The notes beneath the pieces are model-generated. The model saw only the letters and a program-made list of their open reading frames with translations. It was not told the origin of the DNA and did no database searches. A program made the translations under genes and the position numbers. From Clostridium sp. E02 (lineage in GTDB: Bacteria; Bacillota; Clostridia; Lachnospirales; Lachnospiraceae): a stretch of 64,000 bases of DNA. Positions 35,897-43,610 of this stretch are shown here, piece after piece; within the stretch, counting starts at the first letter, position 1; every line of letters begins with the position of its first letter. The stretch covers positions 114,964 to 178,963 of the forward strand of contig NZ_RJLQ01000007.1 of assembly GCF_003833015.1 (NCBI RefSeq), in the 5' to 3' direction.

Positions 35897-36733
35897 CTAT
35901 ATTTGTATTACATTCCCCGTATTGTTATACTGGAATTTATCTTTTAGATTCTGCTGTAGAAACCGTATCCCTTTTTCCCCAGTACAATGGGAAACTGCAA
36001 TTAATTGAATACCCATATCCTGAAACGCATTCATTGTTTTTTCCATTCTCCCTTCATCTGCTTCTATTAAATGCGTTCCGCCAACCACTGCATATATCGG
36101 AATGTTTACTCTCTCTGCAATTGTTTTTAGTATATTAACAATTCCAATATGGGAACAACCTACAATAACGACCAACCCTTTTTCCGTTACAATTCCCAAT
36201 GCGATTTCATCGTCAAACTCATCGGGAATATATTTATTATTTTCTTTTAGATAAAATTTGGTATTTCTACTTTCAAAGTCCGTGTGTCGATGAAAATTAT
36301 GAAAAACGAGAATATACTCCGTTAAAGTCATTATATCTTCATTTAATTTTCTCAATGGTATTTGATTCTTTTCTAAAAACGCTTCATCAAACGAATTACC
36401 ATTGTATTGAAAGACGTATTTATCTATTTTCTTATATTTGGGCTTAAAAAATTCTTCTCCAACGATAAGAAGTGGAATCTTGTCAATTTCATCTACTAGC
36501 CTCTTTAACCCACCGCTATGATCGTAATGTCCATGACTAATAAGGCAAACGTCCAATTTATTTAAATCTTTATTAAGAGCCTTTGCATTTTCAATAAAAT
36601 CCCCACTCTGTCCAGTATCAAATAAAAGGTTCTTTCCATCTGCCTCAATATAGAATGATAATCCATGTTCAAACATTAATTTCCCCTGATCTGACGGGTT
36701 GTTTTCAATCAAGGTTGTTATCTGCAGCTCCAT
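35897..36733 (-). CDS. Metallo-beta-lactamase-fold hydrolase (DHPMP-type family)
   Basis: The 278-residue protein has HGHYDHSGG near residue 66 (two-metal site), VGCSHIGIVNI and VVGGTHLIEAD. The GLSFYIEADGKNLLFDTGQSG start matches MBL proteins annotated in archaea and clostridia as dihydropterin-ribofuranosyl-aminobenzene phosphate synthase-like. The substrate is unknown. The ATG overlaps the stop of the preceding NifX-like gene by one base (TAATG), so it is the last gene of the five-gene operon. Confidence 0.87.
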   Translation of the reverse strand: MELQITTLIENNPSDQGKLMFEHGLSFYIEADGKNLLFDTGQSGDFIENAKALNKDLNKLDVCLISHGHYDHSGGLKRLVDEIDKIPLLIVGEEFFKPKYKKIDKYVFQYNGNSFDEAFLEKNQIPLRKLNEDIMTLTEYILVFHNFHRHTDFESRNTKFYLKENNKYIPDEFDDEIALGIVTEKGLVVIVGCSHIGIVNILKTIAERVNIPIYAVVGGTHLIEADEGRMEKTMNAFQDMGIQLIAVSHCTGEKGIRFLQQNLKDKFQYNNTGNVIQI

Positions 36734-37089
36734 TATTCGTTACAATGCCCCTCATGTTCGTGTTTTGTACAGACACTTCCTGTGGATTTCAACTCACCGG
36801 AAAGATATTGTTTTACAACATGATCTGCAATCCCCTGCGCACCAACTAAAACTTCAATCCCTTTTTCACGAAATAATACCTGCGCTGTTTCCCCCATGCC
36901 ACCTGCTATGATTATATCTACATTTTTTTCCTTTAAAAAAACAGGAAGGTAGCCTGGTTTGTGTCCCGGATTTGGTACAAATTCTTTATTCTTCACTTCA
37001 GCATTCTCCGCCTCATAGAGAGTAAACCCTTCACAGTGTCCAAAATGTCCGCTTACCATTGTTCCATCACTTGCGATTGCTATCTTCAT
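36733..37089 (-). CDS. NifX/NifB-type dinitrogenase iron-molybdenum cofactor family protein (first)
   Basis: The 118-residue protein begins MKIAIASDGTMVSGHFGHCEGF and contains IIAGGMGETAQ with a C-terminal HEHEGHC. The fold (RNase H-like) binds Fe-Mo cofactor precursors or other metal-sulfur clusters in NifX, NafY and the orange protein ORP. The His/Cys tail suggests metal contact. No nitrogenase genes are visible, so a general cluster carrier is more likely. It is coupled to the MBL gene and follows a MinD-ferredoxin gene by 31 nt. Confidence 0.9.
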   Translation of the reverse strand: MKIAIASDGTMVSGHFGHCEGFTLYEAENAEVKNKEFVPNPGHKPGYLPVFLKEKNVDIIIAGGMGETAQVLFREKGIEVLVGAQGIADHVVKQYLSGELKSTGSVCTKHEHEGHCNE

Positions 37090-37120
37090 TTTTATTCCTC
37101 CATTTGTTTTGTAATTTGGT

Positions 37121-37978
37121 TCATTCCATAATTTTCATTAAATTTTTCATGTGGCCCCACATGGTTTCAATTGCTTTTTTTGCAGAACTGTCTTCAAAAT
37201 CTGTGATCGGCCGCAATGTGTTAACCGATTCCATTACCTTTAAATCAAAGGGTACCTTTCCTACGAAAAGAATCTCTTTTTCTTTCACGTAGTTTTCTAT
37301 CTGAACAGTCATATCAGGATTTATATCATATTTGTTTACACAAACCATAACTTGTGTTTCAAAATGCTCTGTGAGTTCTAGAATTCGTTTCAAATCATCA
37401 AGTCCGGATCTGGTCGGTTCCGTTACGATGAGTGCAATATCTGTTTCCGTAATTGATGCAATCACAGAACAGCCAATTCCAGGAGAACCATCTAAAATAG
37501 TTATGGATTTATCTGTTTCATATTGCCTGGCATTCTTTCGAAGATTGGTGACTAGCTTACCCGACCCGTCACTACCAATCTCCATTTCAGCTCTGGATAT
37601 AATCCCTTTCTCTGTTTTGTCCAAAAACGTATCTGCCGTCTTTACTTCTTCTAATGTGATCGCATTTTGAGGACATACCAAAGTACAGGCTCCGCATCCT
37701 TCACAATAAATGGAATCAATTGTGGCCTTTTTGATTGCTCCAAACTTACAGACTGCTTCACAAAGATTGCAATCCTCGCAAAGATTTTTGTCTATCTTGG
37801 CACATTTTCCCCCATAAAATTTCTTTTCTTCAAGTTCCATTCCTTTATAAAAAAGATAAAGATTTGGCGCATCCACATCACAGTCTACTCGAATTACCTT
37901 CTTCACCAGTTCGGATAAAGCAGCGACAATCGTGGTTTTTCCGGTTCCTCCCTTTCCACTTAACACTGATATTATCAT
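37121..37978 (-). CDS. MinD/ParA-family ATPase with two inserted 4Fe-4S clusters (first)
   Basis: The protein has 285 residues. The deviant Walker A VLSGKGGTGKTT starts at residue 4. Eight cysteines in two ferredoxin motifs occupy about residues 68-106 (CEDCNLCEAVC, CEGCGACTLVC). The ATPase resumes with ILDGSPGIGCSVIA and TEPTRSGLDDL. These ferredoxin-bearing MinD proteins work in pairs and are thought to couple ATP hydrolysis to cluster or electron transfer. The start overlaps the next MinD gene by 4 bp (ATGA). Confidence 0.93.
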   Translation of the reverse strand: MIISVLSGKGGTGKTTIVAALSELVKKVIRVDCDVDAPNLYLFYKGMELEEKKFYGGKCAKIDKNLCEDCNLCEAVCKFGAIKKATIDSIYCEGCGACTLVCPQNAITLEEVKTADTFLDKTEKGIISRAEMEIGSDGSGKLVTNLRKNARQYETDKSITILDGSPGIGCSVIASITETDIALIVTEPTRSGLDDLKRILELTEHFETQVMVCVNKYDINPDMTVQIENYVKEKEILFVGKVPFDLKVMESVNTLRPITDFEDSSAKKAIETMWGHMKNLMKIME

Positions 37979-38799
37979 AGAAACGCCTCCTGTACTCTCA
38001 AAGCGATTCCATTAAAAATCGTTTTATAGAATTCATCCTCGTATAACATAATCCCTTTTGAATAGAACGCTGCCGCTTCCATGCTATATGGAACAACTCC
38101 AAATAATGAAATATGATTCTTTTGACAATATTGTTTTATCAAATTATCCTGTCCGTCATCTTTATTTATAATAATTCCATAAGGGATTTTGTATCTCTTT
38201 ACCAGCTCAACTGCCATTTTTAAATCATGAAGTCCAAATTCCGTCGGTTCTGTGATTAAAATAGCTGCATCTGCATGGTTAAGTGAAGCGACTACATTGC
38301 ATGATGTGCCTGGTGGACAATCAAGCAAATGATTTTCCTTTGGCAACGCTTTTAAAACCTTCCGTATTACAGGGACTGCCATTGGTTCTCCTACATTTAG
38401 AACACCTCGATAACAGGTGATTTCTCCCGATGTCCCTAGTTCCATCGTTCCAATGGAACGCTTTGCATAAGATAAGGCGTTTGTTTTACATACGATTTGA
38501 CATGCCCCACAGTCATGACATAGCTTTTCAAAAATTACTATTTCTTTGCCTGCCTTCGCCATCGCGTGAAACTGGCAGACCTTCGCACAAGCGCCACACA
38601 ATACACACTTTGATTGATCCACAACTGGATATTCTACAGAAACATTCTCTTGTTTTTTAATGAGTGGATTTAGAAAAATAAATCCGTTTGGCTCTTCCAC
38701 ATCCAAGTCTACATAATCAATTCCTAATGTCACAGCTAGATTTGTTGATACCGTTGTTTTTCCAGTTCCTCCCTTTCCGCTAAGGACCGCTATATTCAT
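37975..38799 (-). CDS. MinD/ParA-family ATPase with two inserted 4Fe-4S clusters (second)
   Basis: The 274-residue protein has the same plan as its downstream partner. AVLSGKGGTGKTTVS is the Walker A. Ferredoxin motifs CVLCGACAKVC and CHDCGACQIVC lie at about residues 65-105. LLDCPPGTSCNVVAS and TEPTEFGLHDLK follow. The two ATPases are paralogues and likely form a heterodimer, as in the MinD pairs of orange-protein operons. It overlaps the downstream MinD gene by 4 bp and follows the second NifX-like gene by 18 nt. Confidence 0.93.
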   Translation of the reverse strand: MNIAVLSGKGGTGKTTVSTNLAVTLGIDYVDLDVEEPNGFIFLNPLIKKQENVSVEYPVVDQSKCVLCGACAKVCQFHAMAKAGKEIVIFEKLCHDCGACQIVCKTNALSYAKRSIGTMELGTSGEITCYRGVLNVGEPMAVPVIRKVLKALPKENHLLDCPPGTSCNVVASLNHADAAILITEPTEFGLHDLKMAVELVKRYKIPYGIIINKDDGQDNLIKQYCQKNHISLFGVVPYSMEAAAFYSKGIMLYEDEFYKTIFNGIALRVQEAFL

Positions 38800-38817
38800 T
38801 TGTTTCTCCTCTTCCTG

Positions 38818-39177
38818 TTACATCCCATGGTGTGCACTGCCTGCAATACTGATTTTAGATAGCAGATTCTTCTGATACTGTTCAATCGCCAAGGATACAG
38901 GAACTTCCTTACAGCTATATGCTTTTATCTCAGCTTTTTCAATTAACTCAAATGCATTGGGACCAAGACTTCCTGTGATGATAACGTCTGCTTTTTCATC
39001 AATCAGCTGACTTGCTGCTGCAATTCCTGCACCGCCGCCTGAATCCACACCAAGATTTTTAATGGTATGGTATTTTTTTGTATCGGTATCATAAATCTGA
39101 AAATAATCACACCTCCCGAATCTTCGATCAAGTATAAAATCTTTATCCTGTCCTGTTGCCGAAACTGCAATTGTCAT
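38818..39177 (-). CDS. NifX/NifB-type dinitrogenase cofactor family protein (second)
   Basis: The protein has 119 residues from the ATG at 39177 (MTIAVSATGQDKDFILDRRFGRCDYFQIYD). GCGAGGAAAAAAT is upstream, and the 13 residues of the longer frame are rejected for lack of a ribosome site. The GGGAGIAAASQLIDEKADVIITGSLGPNAFE stretch is typical of the family. It is the first gene of the operon running to the MBL gene and has a strong promoter. Confidence 0.9.
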   Translation of the reverse strand: MTIAVSATGQDKDFILDRRFGRCDYFQIYDTDTKKYHTIKNLGVDSGGGAGIAAASQLIDEKADVIITGSLGPNAFELIEKAEIKAYSCKEVPVSLAIEQYQKNLLSKISIAGSAHHGM

Positions 39178-39204
39178 ATTTTTTCCTCGCTTTTTCATTA
39201 GTTT

Positions 39205-39257
39205 TATTATGGGCATATGCTAATTACCATAATACTATTTAAACCGGTTTTTGTCAA
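39205..39257 (-). promoter_or_regulatory. Promoter of the NifX/MinD/MBL operon with operator-like repeat
   Basis: On the minus strand TTGACA (39252-39257) and TATTAT (39229-39234) are 17 nt apart. TATTATGG at 39205-39212 and CCATAATA at 39227-39234 form an 8-bp inverted repeat with 14-nt spacing, covering the -10. The segment TATTATGGGCATA at 39205-39217 nearly repeats the Mrp promoter element. Confidence 0.65.
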
Positions 39258-39371
39258 ATGTCAATTACAATTCTTTAAATCACGAAAAAAATCATGAAAA
39301 AAAGTCGAGAAAATCGTTATAATAACGTCTCTCAACTTCTTCTTTTTCATATTCTTATATATTTCACTTTG

Positions 39372-40295
39372 TTACCACTTATTTGTATCATACCAAGCTG
39401 GTACCACGTTGTTAAAATTATCATAATGTTCAAATGCATCTTTACAGCAATCCACCATAAAATCAATCTCATTTTGCCCAAACTTCTCCGCCCATTTGAT
39501 GGAATGAAGAGAGGCGTGTGCAACATATACCGACAAAGTCTCCCAAAAGTTTTTGGGCACATTGTCATTAAAATAGGCATCAATCTGGCCAATACAATAT
39601 GGGACACTTAACTTTGTTCCAAAACTCTCTAATTTATAAAATTCCTCATAGGGATCTCCCACCTCCCACCGATTAAAATCAATTACGCCAATCTCATGCG
39701 TTGGTGTCAGAATTAGATTTCCTGGGTGGAAGTCTCCATGTTGATATACAACTGGCTTTCGCCATATTTTATCTATATTGTTTTTTATGTATTGTATCGT
39801 AGATTCATCCTCAGCAATTCTAATACCTGATTCCTCGTAACTTGCAAGTTGTTTCAACTTCTTCTCTTTTTTGTCCTTGGCTGGGATGTCAGTTTCCATA
39901 ACTGATATGCTATGAATTGCTTTTAAAATCATTCCGGCTTTTTTTCCCAGTTCATATTGCTCTTTCTCTGTCAGATTAGGGAGTACAACCTCTAAATCCT
40001 CCCCATCGACCCAGGATAAGATCATATATACCTTTGTACCATTCATACATGTTCCAAATGCAATCGGTTTTGACATTTCAAATCCAAGTGCTGCATATTT
40101 TTGAATCATCTGATATTCCTTACTCTTCTTATCAAAATGCAGTGCATCCGATACTCGAATCAATATACGTTCCCCTGATTTGGTCTTTGCGAAGAATTTT
40201 ATATCAGCCGACCAGCCTTTATTTATTCGACGAATGTAGTCCCAATTACCGTACTCTGGTATATCAAAAAGCATTTCATATGTTTCCATTTTCAT
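39372..40295 (-). CDS. Aminoglycoside/choline-kinase-like phosphotransferase (APH family)
   Basis: The protein has 307 residues from ATG 40295, behind a GGGGGG run; ATG 40289 is equally possible. Kinase-like motifs are GWSADIKFFAKTK, VYMILSWVDGEDLE, the catalytic HGDFHPGN and the metal-binding VIDFNRWEVGDPYEEF. APH-family proteins phosphorylate aminoglycosides, macrolides or small metabolites. The substrate here cannot be assigned, and antibiotic resistance is only one possibility. DUF2085 lies 43 nt upstream on the same strand. Confidence 0.85.
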   Translation of the reverse strand: MKMETYEMLFDIPEYGNWDYIRRINKGWSADIKFFAKTKSGERILIRVSDALHFDKKSKEYQMIQKYAALGFEMSKPIAFGTCMNGTKVYMILSWVDGEDLEVVLPNLTEKEQYELGKKAGMILKAIHSISVMETDIPAKDKKEKKLKQLASYEESGIRIAEDESTIQYIKNNIDKIWRKPVVYQHGDFHPGNLILTPTHEIGVIDFNRWEVGDPYEEFYKLESFGTKLSVPYCIGQIDAYFNDNVPKNFWETLSVYVAHASLHSIKWAEKFGQNEIDFMVDCCKDAFEHYDNFNNVVPAWYDTNKW

Positions 40296-40338
40296 TCCCC
40301 CCCATTCCAATCTGTGTATCAACAAATAGGACAATGTT

Positions 40339-40698
40339 TCAAAGAACTCGCACGAAATGATATCCATACCAATAGGTCGCGATAATGCTTGTCAGAAATA
40401 AGCAAAAGAGACCATACCCAAAAAACAGGCCGCTCAAAAATCTCCTTATGTTGGTGCTTTCATATGTAGTCAATACTTGAATTCCACCGTCCAGTATCAT
40501 AGGGATCAAAAAAATCAAGGCATATAAAATTGGTGGGTGATACATTCCATAGGTTATTCCTATCAGTATTAACCCCACCAATTCGCCGGTACATCTTGCA
40601 CAAATAGGGAATTGTTTTCCATTCAAAAAAAACGAACGTTCCGCCCTGCAATGACAACCAAAAACAATTGGGAGCCATCGGCTAAAAATACCACTCAT
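40339..40698 (-). CDS. DUF2085 membrane protein
   Basis: The 119-residue protein has the DUF2085 signature C-H-x-R-x2-RSF...CARCTGE (FGCHCRAERSFF and FPICARCTGELVG), followed by three to four membrane helices. Function is unknown for the family. The Cys residues may bind metal at the membrane face. It sits between a phosphotransferase and a zinc-ribbon membrane protein. Confidence 0.82.
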   Translation of the reverse strand: MSGIFSRWLPIVFGCHCRAERSFFLNGKQFPICARCTGELVGLILIGITYGMYHPPILYALIFLIPMILDGGIQVLTTYESTNIRRFLSGLFFGYGLFCLFLTSIIATYWYGYHFVRVL

Positions 40699-40716
40699 AA
40701 CACGTACGATCCCGCT

Positions 40717-41016
40717 TTAATAGGCCGAACTTCCGATTGCACCCATAATCCCTAATCCAAATACTAATACATAGAAAAGAATCAAACAACCAACGCTAAT
40801 CAAAGCGCCTATCCCTGCTGCTTTTGCGCTTTTCGGCTTCGTGTCTTTCCAAACCAAAAATAAAATCAACCCGACAAGTGGAATACAGCAGCCTAAAAAT
40901 CCCCAACCAATACCGCCATTATCAACCACTTGGGGAGTGTTTTCTTGAGAAACACCGCAATGCGGACATACAACTGCTTTGTTATCAATTTCTTTTGCAC
41001 AATTTTTACAATACAT
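40717..41016 (-). CDS. Zinc-ribbon membrane protein
   Basis: The 99-residue protein begins MYCKNCAKEIDNKAVVCPHCG, a compact zinc ribbon, then has two hydrophobic helices (IGWGFLGCCIPLVGLILFLVW and GIGALISVGCLILFYVLVFGLG). GGAGG lies 9 nt before the ATG at 41016. Small proteins of this kind are common in Firmicutes and have no firm function. Confidence 0.8.
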   Translation of the reverse strand: MYCKNCAKEIDNKAVVCPHCGVSQENTPQVVDNGGIGWGFLGCCIPLVGLILFLVWKDTKPKSAKAAGIGALISVGCLILFYVLVFGLGIMGAIGSSAY

Positions 41017-41194
41017 CTTTTGTATCCTCCAGTTATAGATCATAATAATTTATAATGCTGGTTAAATATACCATATTTTAGGAAATTATGCCATATTTTT
41101 TTAAATGTAACGAAAAATCGTCAAAATTACTAGTTTCTCCAAGATGTCTTCCACTCGTTTTACATCATCCTATTATTAGTTTGATTGTAAACAC

Positions 41195-41689
41195 TTATTT
41201 ACTACTTGATCCATGTAACAAATCCTCCCACTGAATATGAGCGGTCAGAATATTGACGTATTCTTTTAGCCCGTGTAAATCCCTTTCACTGAATCTTGCT
41301 TTGATGGGACTATCCACATCTAAGACACCAATCAGTTTATCATTCTTTATAATTGGTACAACAATTTCCGATGCAGAAGCCGCATCACATGCAATATGTC
41401 CCGGGAACTGATGGACATCCTGCACCATGATCGTCTCTCTATTTTGAGCTGCCGTACCGCAGACACCTCTTCCCATTGCAATCCTTATGCAGGCCGGTTT
41501 CCCCTGAAATGGCCCGAGAACCAATTGATTTTCTTTAAAAAGGTAGAACCCTGACCAATTGATCTTCTCCATGCTCTGAAATAAAAGTGCAGCACTATTG
41601 GATAAATTAGCCAAAGCGTCGGTTTCGTCTTGAATTAATCCCTGTAGGGACTGACATAGGGTTTTGTATTCTTCCTCTTTTATGGTCAT
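41195..41689 (-). CDS. msrC: Free methionine-(R)-sulfoxide reductase (GAF domain)
   Basis: The protein has 164 residues from ATG 41689, with AGGAGGA upstream. It is a single GAF domain with the three catalytic cysteines of fRMsr: C67 (KPACIRI), C77 (GRGVCGTAA) and C101 (GHIACDAAS), spaced 10 and 24 as in the E. coli enzyme. NWSGFYLF and GVLDVDSP are also typical. It repairs free oxidised methionine. It stands alone between a zinc-ribbon protein and the ABC exporter. Confidence 0.93.
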   Translation of the reverse strand: MTIKEEEYKTLCQSLQGLIQDETDALANLSNSAALLFQSMEKINWSGFYLFKENQLVLGPFQGKPACIRIAMGRGVCGTAAQNRETIMVQDVHQFPGHIACDAASASEIVVPIIKNDKLIGVLDVDSPIKARFSERDLHGLKEYVNILTAHIQWEDLLHGSSSK

Positions 41690-41786
41690 AAAAATCCTCC
41701 TGATGTAATCAATTCTACTGTATTCCTGTCTCATACTATACTATAATTTACAACTGGCTTCAACCGTATTTCAAAGCAATACTGAT

Positions 41787-43610
41787 TTATGCCGCCACAA
41801 ATTGACTGTTATAAAGTTCTGAATAAAAACCATTCTTAGCAAGCAATTCCTCGTGGTTACCGCTCTCTATAATATCACCATCTCTCATTACAAGAATTAC
41901 ATCTGCATTTTTTATTGTAGACAGACGGTGTGCAATGACAAAAGACGTTCTTCCATTCGTCAGCTTATCCATTGCTTCCTGCACGATATGCTCTGTTCGT
42001 GTATCTACCGAGCTAGTTGCTTCGTCTAATATGAGCAGAGGTGCATTCTGAATCATCGCTCTTGCTATGGTTATCAACTGTTTTTGTCCTTCCGAAAGAC
42101 TCGCCTTATCACTTAAAATTGTGCCATAACCATTGGGTAAAGTTTTTATGAAATGGTGCAATCCAACTGTTTTGCTTGCTTTTATTACTTCCTCTTCTGT
42201 AACTCCCTGCTTGCTGTAAATGATATTATCTCTAATGGTTCCCTCAAAAAGCCAAGTGTCTTGTAAAACCATACCAAACTGTAGATGAACATTTTCTCTT
42301 GGCACCTGATGAATCGGAATTCCATCAATACAGATTTCTCCTTTATCAATCTCGTAAAATCTCATCAGCAGATTGACCAATGTGGACTTTCCTGCACCAG
42401 TTGGTCCCACAATCGCCACCTTTTGCCCTGCTTTTATATGAGCCGAAAAATCATGGATTACAGGCTTATCCTGTATATATCCAAATTTTATATTTTTAAA
42501 TTCAACATCACCTTTTACCTCTTTCAGACTATTTTCTTTCTCCGTTTCATTCTCTAGTTCCGGTTCCTCTAAGAATTCAAAAACCCGTTGGCTTGCCGCT
42601 ATGGTTCTTTGCAAATTACTCATAACTGAAGTTAACTGTGACAATGGCTGTGTAAAAAGTCTGATATATAACATGAAAGCTACAATTACACCATATGTGA
42701 TATCCCCCCTTAAAGCAAGTGCTGCTCCAACAACACAGACCGCGACATATCCAAGATTTCCTACAAAATTCATAATTAGCATCATGAAACCAGAATAAAA
42801 TTGAGATTTAAATGCACTATTGTAAAGATTTCTGTTACTTTCCTCGAAGATTTCCTTCGCCTCTCTGCTTCCATTATAAACCTTAACAACATTGTGCCCT
42901 GTATAAACCTCTTCAATATGCCCATTGATACGGCCTAACTCTTCTTGTTGTTCTCTAAAATACTTCTGTGAAATTTTAACGATTAACGTCAAGAATCCAA
43001 AACCGATTCCACTTGCACCGACTGCAGTTAATGCCAAAATCCAACTGTTGTAAAACATCATTATAAGAGATAACAGCACCATTGTAACTGAAGTAATCAA
43101 CGTGACAATACTCTGATTTAAAGTCTGCCCTATGGCATCTACATCATTGGTCACACGACTTAAAACATCACCAAAACTTGCGTAATCGAAATATTTAAGT
43201 GGTAACCGATTTACTTTTTGTAAAATATCAGTTCTCATTTGTTTTGAAACCTTTTGGGTAATGGTTGCCATAATCAGACTTTGCAAATAACTCAAAAGGA
43301 AAGATCCCCCATAAAGTATGATTAATATCCACGCTATTTTAGAAACGGCAGCCATATCAATCCATCCAATTACCGTCTTTCCCTCCACCATTGCTGGAAG
43401 CCCTTTTATAATTAAATTGGTTAAATCCTTTAATTTTTCCGGTCCAATTATCTGAAGCGCAGTTGCACCTACCGCTGCAACTATAGCTATTAACATGCCA
43501 CGTAAATATTTCTTACAATATATTAACAGCATTGCTATCGTTGTTTTTATCATGCTGCTTCTTTCCATTGTATCATTCTGCGATTTTTGTTCCAGTATTT
43601 GTTCTTTCAT
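41787..43610 (-). CDS. ABC exporter half-transporter with canonical catalytic site
   Basis: The 607-residue protein has six membrane helices in residues about 20-330 and an ATPase domain. Motifs are Walker A GPTGAGKSTLV, signature LSEGQKQL, Walker B LLILDEATSSVD and H-loop IAHRLST. The DE of Walker B is intact. The start overlaps the stop of its partner by 4 bp (ATGA), giving a heterodimeric multidrug or lipid exporter of the LmrCD/TM287-288 type. The substrate is unknown. Confidence 0.92.
   Translation of the reverse strand: MKEQILEQKSQNDTMERSSMIKTTIAMLLIYCKKYLRGMLIAIVAAVGATALQIIGPEKLKDLTNLIIKGLPAMVEGKTVIGWIDMAAVSKIAWILIILYGGSFLLSYLQSLIMATITQKVSKQMRTDILQKVNRLPLKYFDYASFGDVLSRVTNDVDAIGQTLNQSIVTLITSVTMVLLSLIMMFYNSWILALTAVGASGIGFGFLTLIVKISQKYFREQQEELGRINGHIEEVYTGHNVVKVYNGSREAKEIFEESNRNLYNSAFKSQFYSGFMMLIMNFVGNLGYVAVCVVGAALALRGDITYGVIVAFMLYIRLFTQPLSQLTSVMSNLQRTIAASQRVFEFLEEPELENETEKENSLKEVKGDVEFKNIKFGYIQDKPVIHDFSAHIKAGQKVAIVGPTGAGKSTLVNLLMRFYEIDKGEICIDGIPIHQVPRENVHLQFGMVLQDTWLFEGTIRDNIIYSKQGVTEEEVIKASKTVGLHHFIKTLPNGYGTILSDKASLSEGQKQLITIARAMIQNAPLLILDEATSSVDTRTEHIVQEAMDKLTNGRTSFVIAHRLSTIKNADVILVMRDGDIIESGNHEELLAKNGFYSELYNSQFVAA

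Noticed and set aside
36733..39177. Nitrogenase cofactor assembly genes
   Set aside because: NifX-like proteins alone do not show nitrogen fixation; no nifH, nifD, nifK or nifB radical-SAM gene is present.
39372..40295. Clear aminoglycoside resistance gene
   Set aside because: Only the general APH kinase motifs are visible; substrate-specific features and a resistance context are missing.
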